Origin: Reichenbachiella sp.
GTDB lineage: Bacteria > Bacteroidota > Bacteroidia > Cytophagales > Cyclobacteriaceae
Length of the DNA stretch: 64,000 bases
Assembly (NCBI RefSeq): GCF_033344935.1
Contig: NZ_JAWPMM010000001.1
Coordinates: 248,001-312,000 of the forward strand
Reading direction: 5' to 3'
A program made the translations under genes and the position numbers. Position 1 is the stretch's first letter; every line of letters starts with the position of its first letter. Below are positions 34,014 through 41,865 of this stretch, piece after piece. The notes under the pieces were generated by a model, which was given only the letters and a program-made list of their open reading frames with translations, made no database searches and was not told the origin of the DNA.

Positions 34014-34021
34014 TACTTTTG
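34014..34021 (+). promoter_or_regulatory. Possible Bacteroidota -7 box upstream of mfd
   Basis: TACTTTTG fits the TAnnTTTG consensus exactly and lies 17 bp before the GTG start of mfd. No good TTG is found at the expected -33 position, so support is partial. Confidence 0.35.
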
Positions 34022-34038
34022 TGCCTTAATTTCAAGGT

Positions 34039-37000
34039 GTGAATCAAAAAGAGTTACTTTCCTTATACAAATCCCAGGCGACAGTTCAAGCATTGGCGGA
34101 AGCCGTGAAGCCAAACGAAAATAAGCACATCAATTTGAAAGGATTGATAGGAAGCCTTGATGCCATCACTGCGGCAGCCACATACCAGCTCAACCACCAG
34201 AATCACATTTTCATTCTGCACGAAAAAGAAGAAGCGGCTTATTTCTATAACGATCTTCAGAATCTCCTGGGTGATAAAGAAGTTCTACTATTTCCATCTT
34301 CTTATAAACGCGCCTACGAATTTGAGGAAACGGAAAATGCCAATATCCTCATGCGTGCTGAGATCCTCAACCGAATCAACAACAAATCTTCCGCAGGAGA
34401 GCTGATCGTGACCTATCCAGAGGCACTTACCGAAAAGGTGATCAACAAAAAATCTTTAGTGCAAAACACCTTCACTGCCAAGGTGGGCGAGCAAGTCGAC
34501 AGTGATTTTCTCACCGAACTGCTGCTCAACTACGGTTTTGTGCAAGACGACTTTGTATACGAGCCGGGTCAGTTTGCTGTACGTGGGGGCATTGTGGATA
34601 TCTACTCCTATGCAGGTGAATTGCCATTTCGTATCGAATTGTTTGGCGATGAAATCGAAAGCATACGGACGTTCGATCCTGAAAGTCAATTGTCGAAAGA
34701 CAACCTCAAGACCATCAACATCATTCCGAATATCCAGACCAAACTGCTGGAAGAGACTCGTCAGTCGTTTTTGGACTACGTGCCCAACAATTCAAAAATC
34801 TGGATCAAAGACTATCAGAATACCATGGATGTACTGGACAAGTCTTTCGCCAAGGCGAAAGAAAGTTTCGACACCATCTTAGAAGCCAGCGGTGGCGCTA
34901 GCCTGGCCATGGACCCCAACCAGCTTTTTGAAACCAGTGCTTCGTTTGAAGCGGCTATTGAGGACTATGTCAAAATAGAATTTGGAAATCGATTCTACTT
35001 GAATGGGGCAGATGCTTTTAGCTTTGATGCCAATCCTCAACCGTCATTCAATAAAAACTTTGACCTGATTGCAGAAAGTCTGGAATCCTTTCAGGAAAAG
35101 CAATATGCGACGCTGATTGCGTCTGAGTCAGAAAAGCCGATTCAACAACTCACTTCGATTTTCGAAGAAATCAATCCATTTATCAAATTCGATTCTTTGA
35201 TTCTGGGTTTAAGAGAAGGGTTTGTGGATAATCAGACACAGCTGACCTGCTTCACCGATCATCAGCTTTTCGAAAGGTTTCACCGCTACAAAGTCCGTAA
35301 GAAGCATTCGAAATCCAAGGCGCTCACACTGAAAGAACTGCGCACGCTAAATCCTGGAGATTATGTGGTGCACATCGATCACGGGATCGGCCGATTCGCA
35401 GGTCTGGATATGGTCGACGTGAGCGGCAACAAACAGGAAGCCGTTCGCCTCGTATATCGCGACGATGATTTGCTGTATATCAGTATTCACTCGCTGCACA
35501 AAATCTCGAAGTATAGCGGCAAAGAAACCGGGCCTCCACAAGTAAGTAAACTCGGTTCGCCCGAATGGGAGAACAAAAAGAAGAAGGTTAGCCGAAAGGT
35601 CAAAGACATCGCCAAGGAGCTCATTGCGCTCTATGCGAAAAGAAAAGCCGCTCCGGGTTTTAGCTTTGGGGAAGATGGCTACTTACAGGCAGAGTTGGAA
35701 ACTTCGTTTCTCTATGAAGATACGCCTGATCAGGCCAAAGCGTCTGAAGATGTGAAAGTGGACATGCAAAAGCCACATCCTATGGATCGTCTGGTTTGTG
35801 GCGATGTAGGGTTTGGGAAAACGGAAGTGGCGATCCGCGCGGCCTTCAAAGCCGCAGTTCATGGCAAGCAAGCTGCGGTACTCGTGCCTACCACGATTTT
35901 AGCCATGCAACATTACCACACCTTCCACGAACGATTGGCCAATTTTCCCGTGACGGTAGAATATATCAACCGCTTTCGCACTACAAAAGAAATCAAAGAC
36001 ATTCTCGCCAGAGTGAAAGAAGGAAAAGTCGATATCCTGATCGGCACGCACCGAATTGTAAACAAAGATGTAGTCTTCAAAGACCTTGGTCTTTTGGTCA
36101 TCGATGAAGAGCAAAAATTTGGTGTAAAAATCAAAGACAAACTCAAAGAAATCAAGGTAAACGTGGATACGCTCACGCTTACCGCTACACCGATTCCTAG
36201 AACGTTGCACTTTTCGCTGATGGGAGCGCGCGACTTGAGTGTGATCTCTACACCTCCGCCCAACCGACAGCCAGTGACTACCGAGATTCATGTCTTTAGC
36301 GAAACCATGACGCGTGACGCCGTGAGCTATGAATTACGTCGCGGTGGACAGGTTTTCTTTGTCCACAACAAAGTCAGCGATATCGAAAGTGTGGCCAACC
36401 TGATTCACCGACTGGTGCCAGACGCGAGGGTGGGCTATGCCCACGGCCAGATGGAAGGGCCGAAGCTGGAAAAAACCATGCTTAAGTTTATCGAGGGTGA
36501 GTACGATGTGCTGGTTTCCACCAATATCATCGAAAGTGGGCTCGACATTCCCAATGCCAACACCATCATTATCAACAATGCGCAAAATTTCGGATTGTCA
36601 GATCTCCACCAGATGCGTGGTCGTGTTGGGCGATCCAACAAGAAGGCCTTTTGCTACCTGATCACACCACCTACTTCTCACTTGTCGTCGGATTCGAGAA
36701 AGCGACTCAGCGCTTTGGAGGAGTTTTCTGATTTGGGAGATGGATTTAAAGTGGCCATGCGAGATTTGGATATTCGTGGTGCTGGTAATTTGCTCGGGGG
36801 TGAACAGAGTGGTTTCATTTCTGATATCGGTTTTGACATGTACCACAAAATTCTCGACGAGGCGGTCAACGATCTTAAAGAAAATGAGTTCAAGGACCTA
36901 TTCGAAGATCAAGCGGTGGATGTGAAGGCACTGGTTTCGGATTGCATCATAGAGACGGATTTGGAAATTCTTATCCCGGAGGATTACGTCAAAAACATTA

Positions 37001-37401
37001 CCGAAAGGCTAAGTATCTACACACAGATCGACAATATCAAATCTGAAGCAGAACTCAATATTTTTGAGCAGTCGGTTTTAGACCGGTTTGGAAAAATTCC
37101 TCAATCTGTTATAGACCTTTTCAAAACGGTAAAACTTCGCTGGTTGTCCATTGATTTAGGTTTTGAAAAGCTGGTACTGAAAAATGGCCGAATGCGTTGC
37201 TACTTCCCGCCAAAGGACAATGATGCCTACTATCAGTCTGCAGCCTTTGGACATATCATCGGCTATGTACAGCAGCATCCAAAAACCTATCAACTCAAAG
37301 AGATCAAAGACAAACTGATGCTCGTGATGGCCGATATAGAAACTATCGACAAGGCAGTGGAGCAGCTCAATAATATTTGGGTGAGCCTAAAGGGAAAATA
37401 G
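34039..37401 (+). CDS. mfd: Transcription-repair coupling factor
   Basis: The protein has 1,120 residues, the normal Mfd length. It removes stalled RNA polymerase and recruits UvrA to lesions. Domains in order are: UvrB-homology region (1-330); RNA-polymerase-interacting CarD-like domain (LNPGDYVVHIDHGIGRFAGL, about 435-455); DExx translocase with Walker A CGDVGFGKTE (near 586-595) and DEEQKFGV (near 689); the second RecA domain ending in GRVGRSNKKAFCYLI; and a TRCF C-terminal domain (EILIPEDYVKNITERLSIY). The start is GTG at 34039; a perfect -7 element lies just upstream. Confidence 0.96.
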   Translation: MNQKELLSLYKSQATVQALAEAVKPNENKHINLKGLIGSLDAITAAATYQLNHQNHIFILHEKEEAAYFYNDLQNLLGDKEVLLFPSSYKRAYEFEETENANILMRAEILNRINNKSSAGELIVTYPEALTEKVINKKSLVQNTFTAKVGEQVDSDFLTELLLNYGFVQDDFVYEPGQFAVRGGIVDIYSYAGELPFRIELFGDEIESIRTFDPESQLSKDNLKTINIIPNIQTKLLEETRQSFLDYVPNNSKIWIKDYQNTMDVLDKSFAKAKESFDTILEASGGASLAMDPNQLFETSASFEAAIEDYVKIEFGNRFYLNGADAFSFDANPQPSFNKNFDLIAESLESFQEKQYATLIASESEKPIQQLTSIFEEINPFIKFDSLILGLREGFVDNQTQLTCFTDHQLFERFHRYKVRKKHSKSKALTLKELRTLNPGDYVVHIDHGIGRFAGLDMVDVSGNKQEAVRLVYRDDDLLYISIHSLHKISKYSGKETGPPQVSKLGSPEWENKKKKVSRKVKDIAKELIALYAKRKAAPGFSFGEDGYLQAELETSFLYEDTPDQAKASEDVKVDMQKPHPMDRLVCGDVGFGKTEVAIRAAFKAAVHGKQAAVLVPTTILAMQHYHTFHERLANFPVTVEYINRFRTTKEIKDILARVKEGKVDILIGTHRIVNKDVVFKDLGLLVIDEEQKFGVKIKDKLKEIKVNVDTLTLTATPIPRTLHFSLMGARDLSVISTPPPNRQPVTTEIHVFSETMTRDAVSYELRRGGQVFFVHNKVSDIESVANLIHRLVPDARVGYAHGQMEGPKLEKTMLKFIEGEYDVLVSTNIIESGLDIPNANTIIINNAQNFGLSDLHQMRGRVGRSNKKAFCYLITPPTSHLSSDSRKRLSALEEFSDLGDGFKVAMRDLDIRGAGNLLGGEQSGFISDIGFDMYHKILDEAVNDLKENEFKDLFEDQAVDVKALVSDCIIETDLEILIPEDYVKNITERLSIYTQIDNIKSEAELNIFEQSVLDRFGKIPQSVIDLFKTVKLRWLSIDLGFEKLVLKNGRMRCYFPPKDNDAYYQSAAFGHIIGYVQQHPKTYQLKEIKDKLMLVMADIETIDKAVEQLNNIWVSLKGK

Positions 37402-37478
37402 ACTTTGCATTCTTTTTTCATTATCAGCCTCCATTAGGTAAAAGCACGCTAGCTTCGCGCCGTTCTTTCACATAGACA

Positions 37479-38105
37479 TTGACAAACAATCATGAGGACA
37501 TTTGGATCGACTGGGTTGATACTTTGTCCGAAGAAAACTATCTGGTGATCGATGATTTCATCAACGATCGCGAGCTGGATATTTTTCTTTCATATTTTCA
37601 GGACCACCTGAACGAGAATGATTTTAAGAAAGCAGGTATCGGAACCGGCACTGAATTCCAGCTCAAAAGCCAGATAAGGGGAGACTATATCCGATGGTTA
37701 AATCGTGAAAAGGATACGGAGCTCTCTGATTTTTTTGCACGAGTAGATGAAGCCATTGCCCGACTGAATAGATATTGCTTTCTTAGTTTGTCAGGCTCAG
37801 AATTTCACATGGCGCACTACCCAAAAGGTACTTTCTACAAAAGACATCTCGACCAATTCAATCATCGAAGCAACCGATTGATTTCCATGATTCTTTATCT
37901 GAATAAGGATTGGGCAGCGGGGGACGGTGGAGAACTGAAAGTATATCTCAATGGAGAAGAAAGGAAAATAGCACCAATTGCCAAACGGGTAGTATTAATG
38001 CGCAGCGACCTGGTAGAGCATGAAGTATTAGAAACAAATGTGGACCGATATAGTCTGACGGGCTGGCTGTTATATCAACCACCAGGGCTGACTTTTTTGG
38101 CCTAA
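37479..38105 (+). CDS. 2OG-Fe(II) oxygenase (prolyl 4-hydroxylase-like)
   Basis: This 208-residue dioxygenase uses Fe(II) and 2-oxoglutarate. The iron ligands are H123 and D125 in FYKRHLDQF and H181 in LVEHEVL; R190 in DRYSLTGW is placed to bind 2-oxoglutarate. LISMILYLNKDW is typical of the P4Hc family. The substrate is unknown (protein or small molecule). The frame starts at TTG 37479; no in-frame ATG lies nearby, and the nearby ATG at 37492 is out of frame. Confidence 0.88.
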   Translation: MTNNHEDIWIDWVDTLSEENYLVIDDFINDRELDIFLSYFQDHLNENDFKKAGIGTGTEFQLKSQIRGDYIRWLNREKDTELSDFFARVDEAIARLNRYCFLSLSGSEFHMAHYPKGTFYKRHLDQFNHRSNRLISMILYLNKDWAAGDGGELKVYLNGEERKIAPIAKRVVLMRSDLVEHEVLETNVDRYSLTGWLLYQPPGLTFLA

Positions 38106-38158
38106 AACGACATCTTCTGCAGAGCTAGATCGTAATACCTAATAACCAAACTTGAAAC

Positions 38159-38746
38159 ATGGATAACCTACGATCAAGCCATGAAAGCCAACCTTGGCAG
38201 GCGCACCAAATAACTAATGGGTTTAGAATAGAAGATGTCTGGCTTCTTCCCATCCACATTAATTCCGCTACTCCGATTCGCAACATTCAAGATACTTTCG
38301 TAGAGGCCATTAGCCAAATAGGCACTCAAGGATTTGCCGGGTTATTGTTTCAATTTCGTAACTGGCTCGGCCGTGTGTTTGGTTGGGAAGATCCAAACAT
38401 AACAAACCAAAAACTTCCACCTGGCGTGCTCAAAAAACGATTCGCAGAAAAAACCAAAACTCCTGTAGATGAATTACCGAAAGGAGGTTTTTCGCACTTC
38501 GATTTGGTGTACCAACTAGAAAACGAGGTGATGTTGGAAATAGAAAACAAAACTGTACAGGCAGCCATACATTTAGCTAAAGTGGTGGATGACCAAGCGG
38601 CTAGTGCACGCATGGCGATTTATGTAAAACCGAATGGTCTGTTTGGTCAAGTCTATATGCTGGTAATCAAACCCTTTAGACATTGGATTGTGTATCCTGC
38701 TTTATTGAATATGCTGGCCAATCAATGGAACCAGAAATACACCTAG
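38159..38746 (+). CDS. DUF2867 family protein
   Basis: This 195-residue protein matches DUF2867 in layout: N-terminal IEDVWLLPIHINSATP, a RNWLGRVFGW patch, and the C-terminal AIYVKPNGLFGQVYMLVIKPFRHWIVYPALL. No function is established. It lies 53 bp after the oxygenase gene on the same strand. Confidence 0.82.
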   Translation: MDNLRSSHESQPWQAHQITNGFRIEDVWLLPIHINSATPIRNIQDTFVEAISQIGTQGFAGLLFQFRNWLGRVFGWEDPNITNQKLPPGVLKKRFAEKTKTPVDELPKGGFSHFDLVYQLENEVMLEIENKTVQAAIHLAKVVDDQAASARMAIYVKPNGLFGQVYMLVIKPFRHWIVYPALLNMLANQWNQKYT

Positions 38747-38788
38747 CTCAGTCCTTTTTGCATTTAGGGATAAAAACCAATCCTCTAA

Positions 38789-39445
38789 ATGCTCAAAACG
38801 CTGACTTTAATATCAGTACTAGGTTTGCTTGGTATCCCAGCAGAAGCTCAAAACACCTCCAACATATTGTTCGGCCAAATAGTGGATGCAGAGCGTTTCT
38901 TACCCATATCATTTGCTCACATTGTAGGAAATGAAACGCAAGTCATTGCAGATGCGGATGGAAATTTTTCCATCTCTGTGCATATCGGTGATACTCTCAC
39001 TTTTTCCCATATCAATTTTGAAAGGTATAGCTTGCTCATTGCCGCCAGCCCACTTCAACCCATACGGGTCTATATGAAAAAGAAAGAAAATCTGATGGAT
39101 GAAATAATCATTCGAGACTATCTACTTGAAGAAGAACTCAAACAGGAAATTGTTGAACATGAAGTAAAGTATTCGGAGGAAGAGGTTAATGCTATTCAGA
39201 ATGTAGCGTTTTCGACCCTACTGTACAAGAAAGGCTATGTGCCCGAAATGAATAGTTTGGACAATTTCAAAAACTATATGAAAGAGCCACAGGGAGTAAG
39301 TCTTTTCTCTTCCGACCCATCTAAGGGATTAATCAAAAGTATTCAGCGGCTTAGTCAACAAAATAATAATTCCTCGCCTAATCGTTTAAGACTTAACCAA
39401 ACAGATACCACTACCGTCTATCGATTTTATGTTCCCCATGATTAA
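38789..39445 (+). CDS. Exported CarboxypepD_reg-like domain protein
   Basis: The protein has 218 residues. A signal peptide (1-20, ending AEA) leads into a CarboxypepD_reg-like beta-sandwich (NILFGQIVDAERFLPISFAHI.., DADGNFSISVHIGDTLTFSHI). This is the same plug-adjacent domain found at the start of SusC-type receptors, but here it stands alone. The C-terminal ~100 residues are polar and helical. Position relative to the DUF2867 gene suggests shared transcription. The role is unknown. Confidence 0.82.
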   Translation: MLKTLTLISVLGLLGIPAEAQNTSNILFGQIVDAERFLPISFAHIVGNETQVIADADGNFSISVHIGDTLTFSHINFERYSLLIAASPLQPIRVYMKKKENLMDEIIIRDYLLEEELKQEIVEHEVKYSEEEVNAIQNVAFSTLLYKKGYVPEMNSLDNFKNYMKEPQGVSLFSSDPSKGLIKSIQRLSQQNNNSSPNRLRLNQTDTTTVYRFYVPHD

Positions 39446-39453
39446 TGAGGACA

Positions 39454-40173
39454 TTATTCCACAAACTGAACTTTGTCTTCCTCAATCAATTCCAAACCTT
39501 GGATTTTCAAATACACCTGAGCAGTAGCTAGAACATCTCGGTTACAATATTCAGCGATTCTTTCTAATCCCTCCTCATGATAATACACCCGGTTCACATC
39601 ACTGCCGTCTATGTCGTCTTTCGGAGAGGGAATGTTAAACACTTCTGTGAGTAGCGCCAGTGAAGTAAAGCTCTTGTAATCTCCGAACTTCCACATTTCC
39701 ATCGTATCAAGATGTTTGATTTCCCAGGGCTTTTTCCCAGAGAGTTGTAGATATGGCGGTAAGGCAATACCGTTGATCAACATGCGTCGGCAGATATATG
39801 GAAAGTCAAACTCTTTGGCGTTGTGACCACAAAGTTGGATTTTATCTTCATCCATTTTGTCATGCATTAAAGCAACAAACTCTTCTAGCAGTTCTTTTTC
39901 ATCATCTGATCGAATCGCCTTGATTCGAATATTCAATTGATCCTCTTTGTCATGGTATAGTATGCCGACCGAAATGCAAATGATTTTTCCGAACTCAGAA
40001 TAAATAGCTGCCTTATCAAAATAAAGCTTGTCCAGCGGAATGTCGTCTTCTCTTCTCAGAAAAGTGCTTTTCTTTTCCCATAATTCTTGCATGGCCGGCT
40101 CCAATGTTTCAAAGGTGGGAGAACCTGATACCGTTTCAATGTCTAGAAAGACAAGATTCTTTAGGTTATTCAT
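39454..40173 (-). CDS. Predicted 3'-5' exonuclease, DnaQ/PolB-exonuclease-like
   Basis: This 239-residue stand-alone exonuclease relates to the PolB proofreading domain (PF10108-type). ExoI is VFLDIETVSG (D11, E13), ExoII is LCGHNAKEFDFPYI, and ExoIII is around EYCNRDVLATAQVY. It probably trims DNA or RNA 3' ends using two metal ions. It lies 18 bp after the MBL-fold gene on the minus strand, so they may be co-transcribed. Confidence 0.9.
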   Translation of the reverse strand: MNNLKNLVFLDIETVSGSPTFETLEPAMQELWEKKSTFLRREDDIPLDKLYFDKAAIYSEFGKIICISVGILYHDKEDQLNIRIKAIRSDDEKELLEEFVALMHDKMDEDKIQLCGHNAKEFDFPYICRRMLINGIALPPYLQLSGKKPWEIKHLDTMEMWKFGDYKSFTSLALLTEVFNIPSPKDDIDGSDVNRVYYHEEGLERIAEYCNRDVLATAQVYLKIQGLELIEEDKVQFVE

Positions 40174-40191
40174 GATCGGTTGATTTTACAT

Positions 40192-41082
40192 TTAACTTTC
40201 TTTTTTAGTCCAATATCTCACGAGCCCAGCCACACTCATCCAAGATGGATTGGCTGCTTCATACAACTCAATTGTTGGCTCACTCAATCCAGCTTCACGC
40301 AATTGATCAGCGGTGTATGCCATAAAAAGTGGTACCATTTCTTCATTGCTCAGACCAGCTTGCATTTGTTTTTTGATCCACGCTGCCCAATCGTCTAGAA
40401 TGTTTTCTAAAGCAGAAAGATGAGGTTCAATAGCCGTTATTTTGTTATAATGGGTGAGATACAAGGCAGATGGTTCAGCATTCCGTAAAATATCAATTGA
40501 AGCTTTCCAGTCTTCCAAGTTGATATCTGGCGGTGGGCAAGGAGGAACCACAGGGCCATTATCAATTTTCACTCCAGCTACATCTCCGGTAAAAATAACA
40601 TCCCCCACTTGCCAGGCGATATGATGCTTGGCATGGCCTGGGGTGTGTAAACTCTTGATCTCTATATCTCCACATCGAAAGGATTGCTGGTCTTCCACCT
40701 GTATAAGCTGATCGGCAGGAATCGGTTTCATTTGACCCCATAAAGTATCCATCTGATCACCATAAATTCTTGTGGCTGATTCCATCAGGCGCGAAGGATC
40801 TTCCATATTTTTTGCTCCAAACGGGTGCAAATAAATTTTAGCACCTGTTTCTGCCAAAGCCCAGGCTGCACCTGCATGGTCCAAATGGATATGTGTCAAA
40901 AAAACATGTTTGATATCTTCCATCTGATAGCCCATTGCTTCTACATCCTCTTTCAATTTTGGAAATGTAGAATGTGGACCGGTTTCTATAAGAATAGGGC
41001 CTTCGCTTGTTGGCAGTAAATAAGCTGCAATAGCGTGATCTAAACTTTTAAACTGAAGGTCAATAATTTTAATATCCGGCAT
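40192..41082 (-). CDS. MBL-fold metallohydrolase
   Basis: The protein has 296 residues. The metal-binding core is THIHLDHAGAAW (HxHxDH), with further ligands in HTPGHAKHHIAW, FTGDVAG and TLYLTH-like SALYLTHYN. It has a C-terminal helical extension of about 60 residues. Family members include glyoxalase II-like and lactonase-like hydrolases; the substrate cannot be read. A terminator for the gene upstream separates it from the response regulator. Confidence 0.9.
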   Translation of the reverse strand: MPDIKIIDLQFKSLDHAIAAYLLPTSEGPILIETGPHSTFPKLKEDVEAMGYQMEDIKHVFLTHIHLDHAGAAWALAETGAKIYLHPFGAKNMEDPSRLMESATRIYGDQMDTLWGQMKPIPADQLIQVEDQQSFRCGDIEIKSLHTPGHAKHHIAWQVGDVIFTGDVAGVKIDNGPVVPPCPPPDINLEDWKASIDILRNAEPSALYLTHYNKITAIEPHLSALENILDDWAAWIKKQMQAGLSNEEMVPLFMAYTADQLREAGLSEPTIELYEAANPSWMSVAGLVRYWTKKES

Positions 41083-41147
41083 GCGTATGAAGTTTGAATA
41101 AAGATAAAAGAATTAATCCTTTTCGAAACCAACCAAGCGCTTTGGGC

Positions 41148-41176
41148 AAAAAAAATCCCGGGGAACCACCCCCGGG
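41148..41176 (-). terminator. Rho-independent terminator after the response regulator gene
   Basis: On the minus strand CCCGGGG/CCCCGGG arms (41157-41163 and 41170-41176) form a strong stem followed by ATTTTTTTT. It lies about 155 bp after the regulator's stop. Confidence 0.85.
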
Positions 41177-41207
41177 ACAAAACTCAAAACATAACCAATC
41201 AACTAAT

Positions 41208-41249
41208 CTCAACCGAGCGGTTGAGTATCATTGAGACCGTCAGTCTCAA
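41208..41249. repeat. Two adjacent perfect hairpins in the leader between terminator and regulator gene
   Basis: CTCAACCG-AG-CGGTTGAG (41208-41225) and TTGAGAC-CGTCA-GTCTCAA (41231-41249) are perfect inverted repeats 5 bp apart. They lie in the 3' region of the regulator transcript before its terminator and may stabilise it or form part of a small RNA. Confidence 0.5.
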
Positions 41250-41318
41250 CGATTGTTAATCAATCTAAACTCATGTATATACATTCAATCTTTATGCCAA
41301 AAAGTATTAAGAAATGTT

Positions 41319-41339
41319 AAAATGGGTATTTCACCTAGA
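41319..41339. repeat. 21-bp direct repeat, left copy
   Basis: Positions 41319-41339 read AAAATGGGTA then TTTCACCTAGA and recur exactly at 41782-41802. This copy overlaps the stop codon of the response regulator gene. The two copies are 463 bp apart and bracket the gene. Confidence 0.85.
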
Positions 41340-41705
41340 AGAAACTAGCATATCTTTCTTCACCAATTGAGCTAACTCAAAAAATTTGGCCGGTTTGATG
41401 ATCACATCATCTACATGATCGGTGATATAAGCCATTTCTCTATCTGAAGTATGAAGGATAATATTAATATGGTTGAAAGATTCCTTTACTCGTTTTGCCG
41501 TCTCCGCTCCATTCATCTTCGGCATGTGATAATCTAGAATAATGGTATCCACCCAATAGTTGTACAAAAAGTCCATCACCTGATTACCGTCATTACATTC
41601 TCCAACTATTTCTATGTTTCCACACGCCGGAAGTAATTTTTTCAGTGTTTGTCTAATCAGAAAGCTATCGTCAACAATTAAAACCTTTTTCATGTTTTCT
41701 TCCAT
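41331..41705 (-). CDS. Single-domain response regulator (CheY-like)
   Basis: This 124-residue receiver domain has no output domain. The acidic pair (VDDS), phospho-acceptor Asp in TIILDYHMP, Thr in LHTSD and Lys in VIIKPAK are all present, so it can be phosphorylated. The start may be the second methionine (41693), which is preceded by GGAAG. No kinase gene is nearby. The gene is bracketed by exact 21-bp direct repeats, and an operator-like palindrome lies upstream. It probably relays a signal by protein contact. Confidence 0.92.
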   Translation of the reverse strand: MEENMKKVLIVDDSFLIRQTLKKLLPACGNIEIVGECNDGNQVMDFLYNYWVDTIILDYHMPKMNGAETAKRVKESFNHINIILHTSDREMAYITDHVDDVIIKPAKFFELAQLVKKDMLVSSR

Positions 41706-41775
41706 TTAGGTAGAATGAGATCATTCGTTATTTGATGGAAGTATACTTGCCACGACCATGCCGAAATGCTCTAAA

Positions 41776-41800
41776 TAGGTGAAAATGGGTATTTCACCTA
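41776..41800. promoter_or_regulatory. Perfect palindrome upstream of the response regulator
   Basis: TAGGTGAAA and TTTCACCTA are perfect 9-bp arms around ATGGGTA. It lies 71 bp upstream of the response regulator's start and 66 bp from the clpB stop. It overlaps the right copy of the 21-bp repeat. A transcription-factor binding site is the simplest reading. Confidence 0.5.
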
Positions 41801-41802
41801 GA
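41782..41802. repeat. 21-bp direct repeat, right copy
   Basis: Exact second copy of 41319-41339; here it forms part of the palindrome at 41776-41800. Confidence 0.85.
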
Positions 41803-41815
41803 CATTTGATGGCAC

Positions 41816-41845
41816 AAAAAAGCCTGTGCACTTTCATGCACAGGC
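41816..41845 (-). terminator. Rho-independent terminator after clpB
   Basis: Read leftwards, GCCTGTGCA/TGCACAGGC arms (41822-41830 and 41837-41845) with a 6-nt loop are followed by TTTTTT. It begins 20 bp after the clpB stop. Confidence 0.9.
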
Positions 41846-41865
41846 CTCATATGAATGCGAATTTA

